From NCBI GenBank assembly GCA_024220505.1, contig JAKZZE010000017.1, positions 992,001-1,056,000 of the forward strand: 64,000 nucleotides of DNA, written 5' to 3'. Each line of letters starts with the position of its first letter. The first letter of the stretch is position 1. This DNA is from Rhizopus arrhizus. Lineage: Eukaryota > Mucoromycota > Mucoromycetes > Mucorales > Rhizopodaceae. Under the pieces are notes generated by a model, which was not told the DNA's origin, made no database searches, and saw only the letters and a program-made list of their open reading frames with translations. Shown piece by piece: positions 1 through 13,172 of this stretch. Both the position numbers and the translations under genes were made by a program.

Positions 1-1
1 C

Positions 2-94
2 AGTGGTGGGAGCAGTAATATCATTGGAAATAGTCAAGCTCAAAGACGTGAAGATAACCAGACGCAGCGCGGATCGTTTTCTGAAAAACCATAA
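2..94 (+). CDS. 3' end of a truncated gene, C-terminal 30 residues
   Basis: One open frame runs from the left edge and stops at TAA 92-94, immediately followed by a second TAA. It encodes a polar tail rich in Ser, Gly, Gln, Asn and Arg (it ends SFSEKP). Such tails are common in disordered regions of fungal proteins, so no family can be assigned. The frame converges on the FGGY kinase gene, whose stop lies only 78 bp away. The segment is short, so coding status rests on its composition, the double stop and the convergent layout. Confidence 0.45.
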   Translation, partial: SGGSSNIIGNSQAQRREDNQTQRGSFSEKP

Positions 95-171
95 TAAAGC
101 ACTATAGTCTCATTATTGTTATTGTATACAAAAATGTTTTTTAGAAGCATATATAAAGTAATTCTGATTTA

Positions 172-1948
172 TTAAGAATTCATAATTTCTCTATACTTTT
201 TCTGATCCTCAAGCATGGCCAGGAACACTTTATAACGGCGTTCATTTAGTTTCTTTACTTCCTTATCATCATTTGGTAAAACTGTTGAACCAGATCTACC
301 TAAACGAACCATGATTTCCCATAAGTCAGATGAAATTAAACCAGATGCCCTCACACCTAGAAAGGCAGCTCCAATTACTACTGCACCCTCAATGGACTCT
401 GGCATGATAAGCCTGCATTGTGTGACATTTGCAATGATTTGCACAAATAAAGAGCTCTTGCAGAGGCCACCCGATATACACAGCGTGTCGATAGTATAGC
501 CTTCTTTGTTGAGGGTCTCAATGATGTGTCTTGTCTGACAGGCAATCGCCTGGAGTGTAGCAAGATAGCGGAGGGCCAGATCATCTATACTTTGGTCCAA
601 GGAAACTCCAACAATTGTTCCTCTCAAGGTAGGATCAGCCAAAGGGGAACGATTACCATGGAAATCGGGGTAGATGTGTAAATGTCTTGTTAAATCTTCA
701 AGATGTTTCAGTTGACGCTGTGATTGGAGCATCTTGAGATGATCTGTCAAAAATGAGTAAATGTCAGTATTGCTAGCTAGCTCGCGTGCTTGATTGATGG
801 CCGGATGTGTATTTAACATAAAGTCGATCAATTGCCCGGTAGATGATTGTCCACCCTCTGCATGCCACATATCAGGGACCATGACAGAACGGTAAGGACC
901 CCAGATACCAGGTACAAAGATAGGATTTGGGGACATGGTAATATGACAACTGGATGTACCGCAGATCACTGCAAGTCGACTAGGCCCTTGAGCTTTTAAG
1001 CTTTGATCGAGTTGATTAAGCAATTCGCTTCTCTCTTTATCACCCGATGTGGCACCCAGAGTAGCCAAGGCACCAGCATATGCATCAATGATAGCTGAAC
1101 CTACCGGTGTACCCTCCAACAATCCTAAATCTCGAGCAGCCTCTGCATTAAGCCCGTGTCCGATTTGATCACCCGCTTGAGCAAGCTGATCAGATGTAGT
1201 CGCCCCCAAACGATGAAATCCTTCATCAATCAAGGATTCTAATCCAATGGCCTTAAAAAAACTAGGCTCCCATCCTTGTCCAACGAGTTTAGGCAAATAT
1301 GAGCATTTACAAGTGAGCGAGCACGTTGAACGCGTTGTTTCACCCGTAGCCTTGTAAGTCAAAAAATCGGGCAAATCCATCAAGTGTCCAATTGCATCCC
1401 ATTTGGATGAAGGCATGTTTTCCTTAAGCCACAATGTCTTTGGTATCTCCATTTCGGGACTGATTGTATTGCCTACATAGCGAAGAACTGGGTGATGCGT
1501 TGCATTGATACGATTCGCTTGATCAATAGCACGATGGTCAGCCCATAGGATCACGTTTCTCGAGTTTTCTTCAAATTGAGAAGTAAGGTCAACAGACATG
1601 GGTTGACCTTGTTTATCGAGAACGACGAGTGAGCAGGTTGCGTCAAAACCGATCCCCTTTATGTTTTCAGGTGAAAGATTACTTATTTGCATAATGTTGC
1701 AAACACATTTCGTGACACTAGCCCAGATGTTTTCTGAAGATTGCTCGTAAAAGTCATGCTTAGGATTATAAGTGATAATAGGCTGAATGTCAATGCATAA
1801 AAGCTTTCCTTGGCTATCAATAACAGCTGCGCGTACGGAGCTTATGAAGGCTTTTATTAATAAATTTTGTTTTCTACATGTATATTGAATTTAGTCCCTT
1901 TTACCCAGTTCCTACATCTACTCCAATAAAGTAATCATCTTTTGACAT
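172..1948 (-). CDS. FGGY-family carbohydrate kinase, D-ribulokinase-like
   Basis: A two-exon gene: exon 1 is 1905-1948, the 64-bp GT-AG intron 1841-1904, exon 2 172-1840. It encodes about 570 aa. The spliced N-terminus reads MSKDDYFIGVDVGTG then SVRAAVID, the phosphate-1 signature of the FGGY/ASKHA fold, which a start at the internal ATG (1692) would lose. Further family signatures are GFDATCSLVVLD, GGQSSTGQLIDF and, near the C-terminus, the adenosine-loop region SGGLCKSSLFVQI. Length and motifs match the human FGGY / yeast YDR109C branch (ATP-dependent phosphorylation of D-ribulose, proposed metabolite repair) better than glycerol or xylulose kinases. The family is certain; the exact substrate is inferred. 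Confidence 0.93.
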
Positions 1949-4866
1949 TTAAAGTGATACTTTTGATTAGTTAGTAAAAATACGAAAAATGCAGGGAAGT
2001 GGTTTTATGAGAATTAACATTGAAAATCCGAAATTGTGACATACAAAAAGGAACTGTGTGAAATTACCGTTATATAAAATCAACAACAGAAACATTACGT
2101 CTCTTAGCACACCTTAACATTGATTATAGATTGCTATCATAGCATATGAATGATTTTATTGAATTATGGCTGATTCATTATTCTCATACGGGCGAGTTCT
2201 TTGTAGACTTTGGTATCAACGAAATGTATGACTTATTTAAGTTGATTACAAAATTGGTCTTTCACAGTCAAATGGCATGAAACAATAATAAGTTTGAAAT
2301 GACAAACAATTGTAAAAAAAAAAAAAAGGGGGGAGGGGGGGGATCTAAAAACAACAAATAAAACGCAGCTAGAAGTGTACAATTTTGACTTTGATATTGT
2401 CCTCATTTGACCAAAAATAACGAAACAAAACAAAGAGAAATGCTTTGCTGATATTTCAGTGCTATTCACAAACCTCAGTGTTTTAATGATTGCATAACAA
2501 CAATAATAAAGAATATAACATTTTTCTATAAAAGAAACGCTCAAGAACAACTATCTGGATTCTGAAGCTTCTCATGATGCTTTTTGCAAGTAGTAGCATA
2601 TGGCTTGACGGTAGAGATCCTTTAAGCGTCCTTTTTGTATTCAGTCAAACTCATTGGATAGGAATGGAATCTCTAGCCAATTTTTATGCGTTAGACCCAT
2701 TGCTTCTTATGATGAAAGAATATGAAAAGCTCATACTTAATTTTTAACTAGGTTTGATTACTTTAATAAGCTCAATAATAGTGGTTTGGCTGCAGTTTTT
2801 TTTAAAAAAATTCTCCAAATGCTACAAAAGTTTTTAAATAGAGTTAAGATAGATAGATCTCGATTTACTGTCTTAACAACTCAATGTTTATGTTTGTAAG
2901 ATGACCTCTCTAATGCTAAAAGAACTAAATAGAAGTGATTTATTCAACTATGATATTTTATCATTGACTTTTGGCTCCATGGGTGCCATTTTAGGTCTTT
3001 CTTAGTCGATAATCTCTCAATATTATTGATTATTGAATACAGTTACACATCTTTAGATGCATTGGGGAAACAGTTTCATCTTGAAACCTTCAATTTTAAA
3101 ATAAACAACGAATTCTAAACCGCAACAAAAAAAAAGTTGGTTCTTTAAGCTCAAAATGCAATGAAATAGTTGAAAAAAAGATTGTATGTTGAAATCTTTT
3201 ATAAAAAATATTATATTTTAATAAATATGCACTCTATAACGATATAAAATATAGATTATAGCAAAATATAATTTTCGTGCTTCCGAGATGATTAATACAG
3301 CTCCGGATAGATAATCTCTTAAATTCTCGCAAGTCTTTGAAAGATAGGGTTGTTTGCAGTGACACGATAACAAGAAAGTCAACATGTTTTCTTTTGGTTG
3401 ATCTTTTTACAAGGTTGAAAAATCTTTAGGCGGTCATTTGCTTGAAAATCAGTTTAAAAGTAGACATCATACTTAAATGCAAGATAAATGCACCATCATT
3501 TACTTTTAATATATTTTCTGGCGACAGAATTATTTTGGTGGATGATAAAAGTTCAAAGAGCATTGTATTTTCAATTTGGTTTTATTTATTAAATGGTAAA
3601 CTTCATTTAAAAAAACTACTTATTGAACACAGGGTGTATACACAACAATTCGCTCTGAAATTCAATTGACACGAACGACAGAAAATTAAAAAACCCCATT
3701 TGAAGTCAAAAATAAAAAAGAAACGAGGCATGAAGAATGTGATAAAGCATTGAGGAATACTAAAAATTAGTAATGAAAGCCTTTGAGTTCTTAAAGAATT
3801 GAAGACTAAAAGGAGTTATGTTGCTAGTATCTGTACTATGTTGCAAGTTACCAATTGCAAGGAGTATGTAGCCTATAGATTGTCAACAGTAGAACTAGGT
3901 TAAAACACACTGTTAACCGTATAGAATGTGTAAGCAGGCGATTCGAGAGGAATAACAAGAAACCTTCTATGAAAAAAGAATTTTGCAAATGCTGATGCAT
4001 ATTGAGACAGCATGTAAAATGGTTCTTGGTAAGAATCAAATCCTTCTGCAAGAATTGCTTCTTGATGGACTAAAAGTCTTAAGATAGAGCACTTTGACTG
4101 GAGGAGATAGGTTTTTCCATAGTGAGGTTCTTGATAAGCTGGGCAATTGTTCGCGACTTTCGTATTGTATGTATGAAATGAATTCTATTAGGAGATTATT
4201 TGTGGTAGTATGAAGAGTTGAAAGGAAAATTGAATTTGGAGCATACTTGTTCGTTCTTTCAGCAAAATTAAATTGAAACATCCAATATGTCACCATGTCC
4301 TGAAATGGGCGGCAATTTAAAAAAAGAAAAAAGGTTACATTGTACATAGGATGCACAAAAGGAAGCTGTGCGACTTTAAGACTGCCAAATAAGCGTTTAG
4401 CCTTCAAAAGTATTGTTTTTCTTTTATTATCATTAAGCTTTGAAGCTACAATACATACACATATGTACACATAATTCTTAACTCATTCTCTTACTGTTAT
4501 AAAAATTTTAACAACGCCCACTATTGAATTACAATAAGCAAAGAACTGCTTCCTTAGATTGTGGGCAATCACTATTATTGTACTACCAAGAGGATAGTAA
4601 AGCATAAAAATGATGGATGATAATTTTACTCTGAAAAAAATACTTGTAAGCCATAACAGTTTAATTCGAATGTAAGAGATGCATCTTCTCCTTTATTTTA
4701 CGCTTGTTGAATTCAAGTAAAATCTCTATTATAAAATTAATGGCATGCATAAAGTTTTTTTTATTATTAATTGATTTCAAATATGGAAATGAGAAAGAAA
4801 GGCTTGTATATACAAAATATCTACAAAAGATACACAAAGAAAGGGAATGAATGAAAAAGAATTTGT
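1949..4866. other. Intergenic, no gene recognised
   Basis: About 2.9 kb of AT-rich DNA between the FGGY kinase start and the RhoGEF stop. It holds an A-run followed by a G-rich tract near 2314-2342 and several frames of 60-145 codons on both strands. None shows a recognisable domain or codon pattern, and none could be extended by plausible splicing. I see no RNA gene or repeat structure. The stretch next to 1949 should carry the kinase promoter, but I could not point to a specific box. Confidence 0.5.
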
Positions 4867-6207
4867 TTACTGTACATGATCCATAGCTACAGCAAGAGCA
4901 GATAGAGATTTGATAGCCTTATCCAAATAAGTATAATCAGGGAGAGTAGGATCTGAATGCTTTTGAAGTTGTTTTAATAATAGACAATATCTTGTAATTC
5001 GTTGAATAGGTGCAATCATATAATCATCAAGTAGCATTTTATTTGTTTCTTTTTTTCTTATAGAATCCTATGAAGGGCTATAAGCAACATACAAGAAAAA
5101 AAAGAATAAGTTTACCTTGACAAGTTGACGATAAACAATATTAGAACTTGCTTTTGTTAAGTATCTCTTTGATTTTGAATAATTAACAGCATAGGCGATA
5201 TACACACCAAAGTAGTTTTCAAAATCACAAAATATTTTACCAATCGGCGCTTCATGCTGACTATCTATTACAGACTTTTTTTCCTCAGAAGAAATAATGG
5301 CTTGATGCAATTGTTTCGCAAGCGCTGAAGATAGGCTAATCAATTGAGGTATATGAGCAAATATGATTTCAACATCTTTCAGATTGACTAAAGAACCCTT
5401 TTGAGTAGCAGCTTGAAATAATGGATCCATATAGAACTATAGACGGGGATATTAATCCATATGTTAAGTGAACACGGTGTAACCTTACCTTTTTAATAGT
5501 CATTAAATGAGTTAAATAAGTTTCTTCTGTAGTTAATAACTCAGCCATATTGAATTTTGATAGCTGAATTGATCTTTTAGTAATAGGTTTTGGCTACATA
5601 AAAAAAGATGAATTAATCCTCAAAATGATTCAATTGTATATTTGATTACCTTGATTTTTAAAGAAGGAGGGGGTTCTACTATATAGGTTGCATATGTACT
5701 TTTCCAAATAGCAATCCCTTTTTGCTCTTTATTAGTTATCTTGTGTGAGCATGCGCTTAGTGTATTAAATAAGTCTGGCGTATTTATGAGCAATTGCTTT
5801 ACACTCGTGCGATCCATATGCCATGAATGTCTAATTCGACTAGAAACAGACGGTTTAGCTGATAGACTTTGTGGTGAAGGTGGAGCAGAATGCGAAGTAA
5901 TAATTGAATGATCTATCATTATCGCAGTGGGAGATCGATCCTTTTTATTGTTAGAATTACTTCGGAATAGGTTACTTTCAAAAAAAGAAAGAGACCGTCT
6001 TAGTGTGCTCACTCTCTTTAATGACAATCGTCTTTCTTTATTTTCTGTTTCTTGTGATTGACCTTCTTCATAAATGACTTCTAAACTGGCAAAGCCTGAA
6101 TCGAATGATACTGGTAACACGTCTGTAATTATGTCTGCTATAGTATTGGATGCCCATTCTTTAGCTTCAAGTCCTTCAAAAGTAATTGGATAATTGTAAG
6201 GTGGCAT
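4867..6207 (-). CDS. RhoGEF (DH-domain) protein
   Basis: Four exons (5650-6207, 5489-5593, 5116-5436, 4867-5067) with short GT-AG introns, all in phase, give about 394 aa. Residues 1-185 are a polar, Ser-rich region. From about residue 200 a Dbl-homology fold is readable: MAELLTTEETYLTHL (first conserved helix), FAHIPQLISLSSALAKQL, and MIAPIQRITRYCLLLKQL, the diagnostic last conserved helix. DH domains load GTP onto Rho/Cdc42-type GTPases at the cell cortex. The protein stops shortly after the DH domain and no PH domain is visible; a GTAAAC at the stop (CA|GTAAAC) could be a splice donor to a missed exon. Start chosen as the first ATG of the long frame. Family confident, target GTPase unknown. 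Confidence 0.85.
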
Positions 6208-6532
6208 AATCTTATTTTATCACAAGAAAAAAATCAATTAAAAAAAAAATAGAGAAAAAAAAGGAATTGATCAACAAAAAAAAGAGATAAAAACAGGTGT
6301 TTCCTTGTATGCTTTAGAAAAAAAAAAACAAGTTACACATAAAATTCTTTTTTAAGATATCACTGCTGAAAAAAAAAAATCAAAATATTGCTAAAAATGT
6401 GGTAAATGCTCTCAGAGCCACACCTTATTTTCATATAATAATAAAGTTAGTTTAAGCCACTTTCTTCAAATGCTAGCTATCATATAAATCCTTTTTTTTT
6501 ATAGGAGGGTATCGTTGTAAAGTATAAGTCAA
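6208..6532. other. Intergenic, A/T-run rich
   Basis: The stretch between the RhoGEF start and the recombinase relic contains many short A-runs. It probably includes the RhoGEF promoter. No ORF or repeat is supported. Confidence 0.4.
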
Positions 6533-6950
6533 TTAAAATAAGTTCTTGAGCTGTGCAGGCCAGAATGAGCTTGTTGATGGGTGGACATTTACTACATTTT
6601 TAGCCCTCGCTTTGGCAACATTTTGATTGGTCGTACCTAGAACAATCTCAGTTGCCTCCGCTCCAGCTTCCAATATGTTAAGGTTTTCCGTAGGATAAAT
6701 TGAATTGGTAATACGGGAACCTAAAGAAGCTTTAGTTGTAGGTTTGTAGCAAAAACGCTCAAAGGTCTGCATGTTATGACTCCAGTTGGCATGTTCCTTG
6801 ACCACTTCAATGGTATATCCTCGCTCAATTGCTTTTGTACTTGATGTTGATCTTATAGAATGCGATCCATACAGCTTAGTATCCACACCAGCGTTATGCA
6901 TGATTCCTTTACACAATTAGCGACCGTTGCACTTCGTGCAGAGCAGACTT
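6533..6950 (-). pseudogene. Remnant of a tyrosine recombinase (Crypton/DIRS-type)
   Basis: The minus strand encodes the C-terminal catalytic half of a tyrosine recombinase. HSIRS gives the HxxR box, HANWS the His/Trp position, and TFERFCYKP the nucleophilic Tyr. The line GIMHNAGVDTKLYGSHSIRS continues upstream only in another frame (SATVANCVK, about 6919-6945), which implies loss of one base at the AAAGG near 6908-6912. There is no proper start, and the N-terminal DNA-binding half and first catalytic Arg are absent. Such recombinases belong to Crypton or DIRS-like elements common in Mucoromycota. No inverted or split direct repeats could be tied to it, so it is treated as a dead fragment. Confidence 0.75.
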
Positions 6951-7480
6951 TGTTTACATCCTCAATGTAGAATTGGACAGGCAAAACAAAGACTCCTACC
7001 TCTTCCAAAAGTAAGTACATTGGATGATTGTTATTTCATAGATACTAACATTTTTTATTGTAGGAAGATTATGTACAATGAACAAAAATGGGTGGAAGTC
7101 AAGAACGTTATCATCGCATTGGTGTGTCTTTTTGTAAAAAGAATGCTTCCTTCATATTACTAATACCCGCCTTTACTGTTTATTAGGCACAAGCGCGCTT
7201 ACAATATCAAACAGAAGGCTTGAAAGCTTTGGCTGATACTGCTACATCATCACGCCACATCTTGACCTTTATCAACATACCTGCTGACGAGACTAACAAC
7301 CCACCTATTGACGATACCACTAACAACTCATCTCCTGACAATACGACCAATCCACTTGCTGATGATATCATCGATGACAATGATGGGGTTTTTTTTTCCT
7401 GGTGCAGATGGTATCTTCACTGCTAATCATCGTGAATTCCAACTGCATAGACTGACGTACAAAAAGGTAAAAAGAGGTGG
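6935..7480 (+). pseudogene. Possible spliced gene fragment, unrecognised
   Basis: Three exons can be joined by convincing splice sites. The first ends before GTAAGT at 7012 and joins after TTGTAG near 7063. The second joins across GTGTGT...TTATTAG (about 7120-7187). The third ends before GTAAAAAG near 7467. The joined frame reads KKIMYNEQKWVEVKNV, then AQARLQYQTEGLKALADTAT, then an Asp/Asn/Thr-rich linker. A run of nine T near 7389-7397 breaks the frame before PGADGIFTANHREFQLHR; eight T would keep it. No family is recognised. It overlaps the antisense recombinase relic at its left end, so it may be part of a mobile element or a broken gene. Confidence 0.3.
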
Positions 7481-7541
7481 TTATGGTATACTCATTATTA
7501 TTTCTTTTGCATATACTAAAAAAATAAAGTACACCTTGTAG

Positions 7542-8616
7542 CTATACTGTTGGTATACTTGTAAGTATTGTTCAATTCATCGTTTCACTCAGGTATATAA
7601 AGAAAAAGGAAAAGGGCTCATCATTTCATGTATTAGTCGTAGCAAACTAAAAAAAAAAAGGAGGGATTTGGATGTCCAGGAGGATCGAAATAAGAGGTAC
7701 TTATGAAAGACTACAAGCCAGCGTTATGCTCTAGGTTTTGTTAGAAGAGCACCGCTTGTATAGTTCCCAAAAAGAGTTTGGTTTTTAGAGGAGTCGAAAT
7801 AACAATGCACTTACGAATATTTATTTTGCTTAAGGATAAACATCATGTTCTCTTCAAAATGGTCTTTTTTTAACAGAAACGAGAAAATAGAAAAGCAGTA
7901 ACTTATTTATTTATAAGCCTCTCAATATTATTTTTGTTCAAATTAGAAATGTAAATATACGACTCTACCGACCCTCTTTTACATTGGTTTAATTAGGATC
8001 CAACGGATAAAAGAATGGGTACTTGGACAGCCCTTGTTCTTCTTGCGTACTCATTCGGCACAGTTACCAGATTTTAATAACCGATACTGGAATTTGACAT
8101 AGAGCGCGTAACTCAGAAAATTCATTTTACATCAGATTCGGTTTGTTCTCAAGGATTGCTGTATTATTTAGTTCAACTTGTGGGGTCTCCAAAATGATGC
8201 AATTTATAGCTCATAAACCAACTTTTACCCTCCCTTTACCTATTTCTAAGTAACAATAACCATTGTATCATTTCTTTTTGTACATATAAACACGTGGTGG
8301 CTTATTATGTTATCTTCACTATATTTTATAATTAAATATCCATTTTTTATATAAAAAAAAAGAAAAATTGATCAAAAGTAACAGTACAAGTATTAATTAT
8401 TCTTTATCTTTAAACATAAACACCTGTTTGCTTTCTTTATAGTTCGTGTTAAAAAGTATGTTTGTTTATTTTCATAAATACAAGGTTCAATGTTTGTTTA
8501 TTGTCTTTCAAGGGCTCAATTTACAAATAACCAATCAAAGCTGTTGGTTTATGTGGCGTACATTTTTATATTTTTGAGGGTAAAGAAATTTTTTTTCCCT
8601 TTTCCTAATTAAACAA
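7542..8616. other. Intergenic upstream of TMA7
   Basis: AT-rich DNA with no supported ORF. The last 200 bp before the TMA7 ATG carry T-runs and should hold its promoter, but no specific element is assigned. Confidence 0.4.
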
Positions 8617-8961
<345 letters not shown>

Positions 8962-11294
8962 AAAGGACCACTGTTACATCTCTTACATGCGTCTTCCATT
9001 GATGTATAATAAATCATTCCCATATTCAAGATCATTTGTATCATTTATATCTTCATATGTTATATTATATCTTAGTGTTTGGTTCTTTTTTTGTAAAAAT
9101 CAGGATAAGGTATTGAAAAGGACAAGTAAATAGCGTTGTAAAGATAAAAGAAGAGACAATTGAACTGTGATTATTAAATTATTGAGATGTACATACGCAT
9201 TACAAGGCGATTATTGAATAAATAGTCAAGTTCAAGAACTCCACACAGTTAAACATTAAGGCCAATTACTGATACTTTAAACAAACTTTTGAATGAATAT
9301 AAACAACCATATAAGATGCAAAATAGAAAATTATAAAAATGAAAGAAAATATCTGATGTCTTTTTTTTTATATAATGTACTGACTATAGAAATGTATCAT
9401 TAATACTCCAGTGATTGTTTCAAGTACAAGTACTTTAGAAAACATCCTTAAAATACTCTTGTCATGTAAAACTAGCTTTTTTTTTTTGTTTTACTGTGGC
9501 GTACTGTATTAAAAAAATAATTTTTCAGAAACAAACGCCACTTGTCTATAATACATTTGCCGATCACTAAAAGATACCATGAATTCACTGAAAGATCTCT
9601 AAAAAAACCCGAAGAATCAAGCTATAAATTGCTTTCTTTTTTGTTTCAGATTATGCTTAAATCATATCAACATTTATGCTCTAATCGAAGTAAACATGTT
9701 AGCTCCAAAATAATTAAGGTCTCTGAAATATTGTTACACGTTGTTAAGAATGATTTAAAAGCGGTTAAACCCATCATTAAAGTGATTTAAAATTAATTTA
9801 TTTTAGGAAGGATAGATTGAATAAATAAAGCATTCTGGAAATATTTTGTAGGATAAATGTCACAGAGAATGGCCCTGTTCTTCCTCAAAGTGTTCCTGAC
9901 GTAGTTTGTTGTGCTAATTACATTCATTTATTGTACTTATCAGAGATAATTAAGCTAAATAGGCCAAAAAGGATTACTATTTATACAAGGAGTCAATCAG
10001 GCCGTATTATGGTCAAGGCAAATAAAAATACAGAAATAGTAGGGCGATATTTCAGGCTTAATAAAGACTGTGGATATTTTAATACAGTAAACATCAATAA
10101 ATAAAATACAAGACTTAGATCAATCTCAAGCAGGATAATATATTAAAATTGACTACAGTAAGCCTGTAAAGACAACTACTTTCTCAATCTTCTAGAAAGT
10201 ATACAAATTACAAAGAGTTTTGTAAAAATTTTCAACTGAAAAAAAAGCTCTTTCCAATTAGTTACCCCCTGCAGTTAAATCTCAGCGATCCTTTATTAAT
10301 CAATGTTTTGGAGCAAAAAAAAAAAAAACAATGAATGCAAGAAATCAAGCCCTTTTGGCAAAAGCGAAGAGTTAAGAAAGACAATCACTATTTTGATTAT
10401 TGAACTCAAGGAGAATTGATATTATGTTATTAAATAGAAATATTTTTTTTTATGAATTATCTAAAGAAAAGTATACCAACCCCTCTCTCTTGTTTTCAAT
10501 TGAAGCATGAAATAGGAAATTATAATACGCAGATAAGAAGAAAATACAATTAATTTAGTATAAAGCAACTAATAAAGTACATGCTCCTGATATCAGTTTA
10601 ATATTCATGCAGACATATGCTCATATTTCCTATCAAGTAAATTTATTATGGTGTCTCTACGATAACAAAGACAACCGTATGTAGGCAGAGCCTGATGGCT
10701 TGCAGATATCAAATATAGACGCATTGTTGGTCAAATTGACAATCAAAAGCTTGTATACAAACTAACGCTCGAGATTCTTAATTGTCTTTATATTTTATGT
10801 TTAGTCATAATGCCTCTCCTTTTATATTGTATCTTAATTGCTATGTATGATTGGATGTGTTTCAAACACTATTCTTTGTGTATATTCTATAAAGAGGAAA
10901 AGCATGTGTTTACAACAAGTCGTATATCTAAATAATAGCAATAAATTATTAATAAATGACAGAAGCTAAAGACATGTCAACAATCCATTATTAATTGATG
11001 CTCAAAATAGCTAACCTGAGTTTAAACTATGTATATACCACAACATTTACTCTAAAGATCAGGATTCAGGAAAAAGGAATCTGCGGAATTAACCTTAAAA
11101 TCAAGACCAAAGATAGGCTTAATAAAAAATATTTAATAATATATTTTATTAGATTTGTCTATACAAGCTATATTAATTGCATGGTATTGGTTAGGTTATT
11201 AAGGAGCATATTCATAATCAAACCATCCATGAATTTAAATCCAAAGAGTGCGCCAATGTTCAATTTTTATTGAGCAATTTTTTTTAGGAAAAGT
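8962..11294. other. Intergenic, no gene recognised
   Basis: About 2.3 kb of AT-rich sequence. Frames at 9542-9790 and 10995-11273 (82 and 92 codons) have AT-driven composition, no domain and no plausible splice partners, so they are not called genes. No repeats or RNA genes were recognised. A T-run ending in an AG lies directly before the Sel1 ATG (about 11279-11287) and could be a splice acceptor. Confidence 0.4.
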
Positions 11295-13166
11295 ATGCTG
11301 ACAATTTCAGAAAACAGTGTGCAACCAGTTTTACCCTCAGCTTATTGTTTTCTCTTCTTTTTTTTCTTATTCACATTCGTTTTAATTGGGATGCCTCATT
11401 TGCTTCCATTAACTCATTTATTTTCAAGGTCCAAGTCAGTTTTATCAAAGATACAGCACAAAAAGAGACAAAATTATTTTTCTGAAACAACATCAGATTG
11501 TTCTAATTACTTTTACAAAAGAGGCAATAGTCATCTCTTTGGCATTGAAGGGCGAGCGAAATCAGAAGAGCTAGCATTTTATTATTTCACTAAATCAGCT
11601 TCGCTTGGACACCCAAAAGCAGAAGGCATTATAGGATTTTGCTATGAGTTTGGAATCGGTGTAGAGACTGATTTTGTTCAGTCAGAGTATCATTATCAAT
11701 TGGCAGCCAAACGATACAGAGACGGCCTTAGTATGGCTCGTTTGGCTTTCCTCAGAAAATATGGTCGTCCAAATGTAAAGATTGATCGAGCAGAAGCCGA
11801 AGAGTGGACAGAACGTGTAAGAGATCAACCAAGTGCGATACAGTGGGTCATAGAAGCAGCAACTCTCCATCAACATCCTGCTGCACAGTATGCTTTAGGT
11901 GTATGTTACCACGATGGTATTGCCCTTCAAAGAGATGAGAAGCAGGCCTTTCGTTGGTATAAGGCAAGTGCCGAGCAAGGACATGCACGTGGCCAAAGTA
12001 TCCTTGGGTACTGTTACGGCGAGGGACTCGGCGTAAAAAAGGATGTGGTGGAAGCAATGAGGTGGTACAAGCTGTCTGCCAATCAAGGTGAAACAGTTGC
12101 CATCTATAATATTGGTTACTGCTACGAAGAAGGTATTGGTGTTGAAAAGGACGTAAATGAAGCCATTAGATGGTATAGACTATCGGCTGAACAAGGAAAT
12201 GCGTTTGGTCAAAACTCATTAGGCTACTGTTATGAAGATGGTATAGGAGTCGAAGTTGACTTTCAAGAAGCAGTGAAATGGTATAAGCTATCAGCAGAAC
12301 AAGGTTACCCTTGGGCTGAATGTAATCTTGGTTACTGCTATCAAAATGGCATTGGCGTTGAAAAAGATGATGTATTAGGTTCTTATTGGTATAAGAAGGC
12401 CGCACTTCAGGGACATGCAAGAGCCCAGCATAATTTGGGATTTTGCTATCAAAATGGTATTGGTATAGAGCGAAATGAAAAAGAGGCTGTTAAGTGGTAT
12501 CGACGTTCTGCAGAAAGAGGCAATATATTTGCTTATCATTCACTTGGTTACTGTTATCAAAATGGTATTGGTGTTGATGTAAACGAGCAGGAATCTTTCT
12601 TTTGGTATTGTCTAAGTGCTGAAGAGAATCATCCTCCAGCTCAGCTCTCTTTAGGCTACTGTTACCGAAATGGCATTGGTGTTGCCAAAGACGAATCAGA
12701 GGCTGTTAAATGGTTCAAAAAGAGCGCTGAACACGGTAACGCGCTCGCTCAGAATTCACTTGGTTTTTGCTATGAGGAAGGCATCGGACTCAAGAAAGAT
12801 CCGGTCCTTGCTGTTTACTGGTATCACAAGTCAGCTCAACAAAATAACCCCTGGGCTCAATGCAATCTAGGGTATTGCTATGCCAACGGTATGGGAGTAC
12901 AAAAGGACGATAAAAAGGCGGTGAAATGGTACCGAAGGGCTGCCGAACAAAATCATAGTCGTGCATTAGATAAACTGGGGATTCATCTTCAAAATGGACT
13001 GGGCGTTGAACGTAATCTGGAGGAAGCATTTGAAATGTTCAAGAAAGCAGCTGAACAAGGTCATGTATCTGCACAATATCATTTGGGAAGTTGCTTTGAA
13101 AAAGGTCTAGGCTGTACTATAGACTTAAGAAAAGCCATTGATTGGTTTGAGCGTGCTGCGTTAGGT

Positions 13167-13172
<6 letters not shown>
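11295..13172 (+). CDS. Sel1-repeat (SLR) protein, intronless, membrane-anchored
   Basis: One uninterrupted frame of 625 aa. Residues 16-42 include a hydrophobic segment (YCFLFFFFLFTFVLIG), a probable signal anchor. From about residue 75 to the end lie 13-14 Sel1-like repeats of about 36 residues with the consensus LGYCYxxGIGVxxD...AVKWYxxSAEQG. SLR proteins form alpha-solenoid scaffolds; fungal examples include chitin-synthase activators (Chs4/Skt5) and ER-associated degradation adaptors (Hrd3/Sel1). I cannot choose between them. Unlike most genes here it has no introns, and its TAA runs straight into a 40-base A tract, which suggests a retroposed copy. Start taken as the first ATG; an upstream exon cannot be excluded. 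Confidence 0.88.

Noticed and set aside
1692..1692. Internal ATG as start of the FGGY kinase
   Set aside because: A 64-bp intron and a short first exon restore the full N-terminal phosphate-binding motif.
2233..2550. 105-codon minus-strand frame
   Set aside because: Composition driven by T-runs (Phe/Leu/Ser), no domain, no splice partner.
4036..4470. 144-codon minus-strand frame
   Set aside because: No family resemblance; lies downstream of the RhoGEF stop and could not be joined to it as a PH domain.
9542..9790. 82-codon frame in the 9-11 kb gap
   Set aside because: Isolated, no motif, AT-driven codon use.
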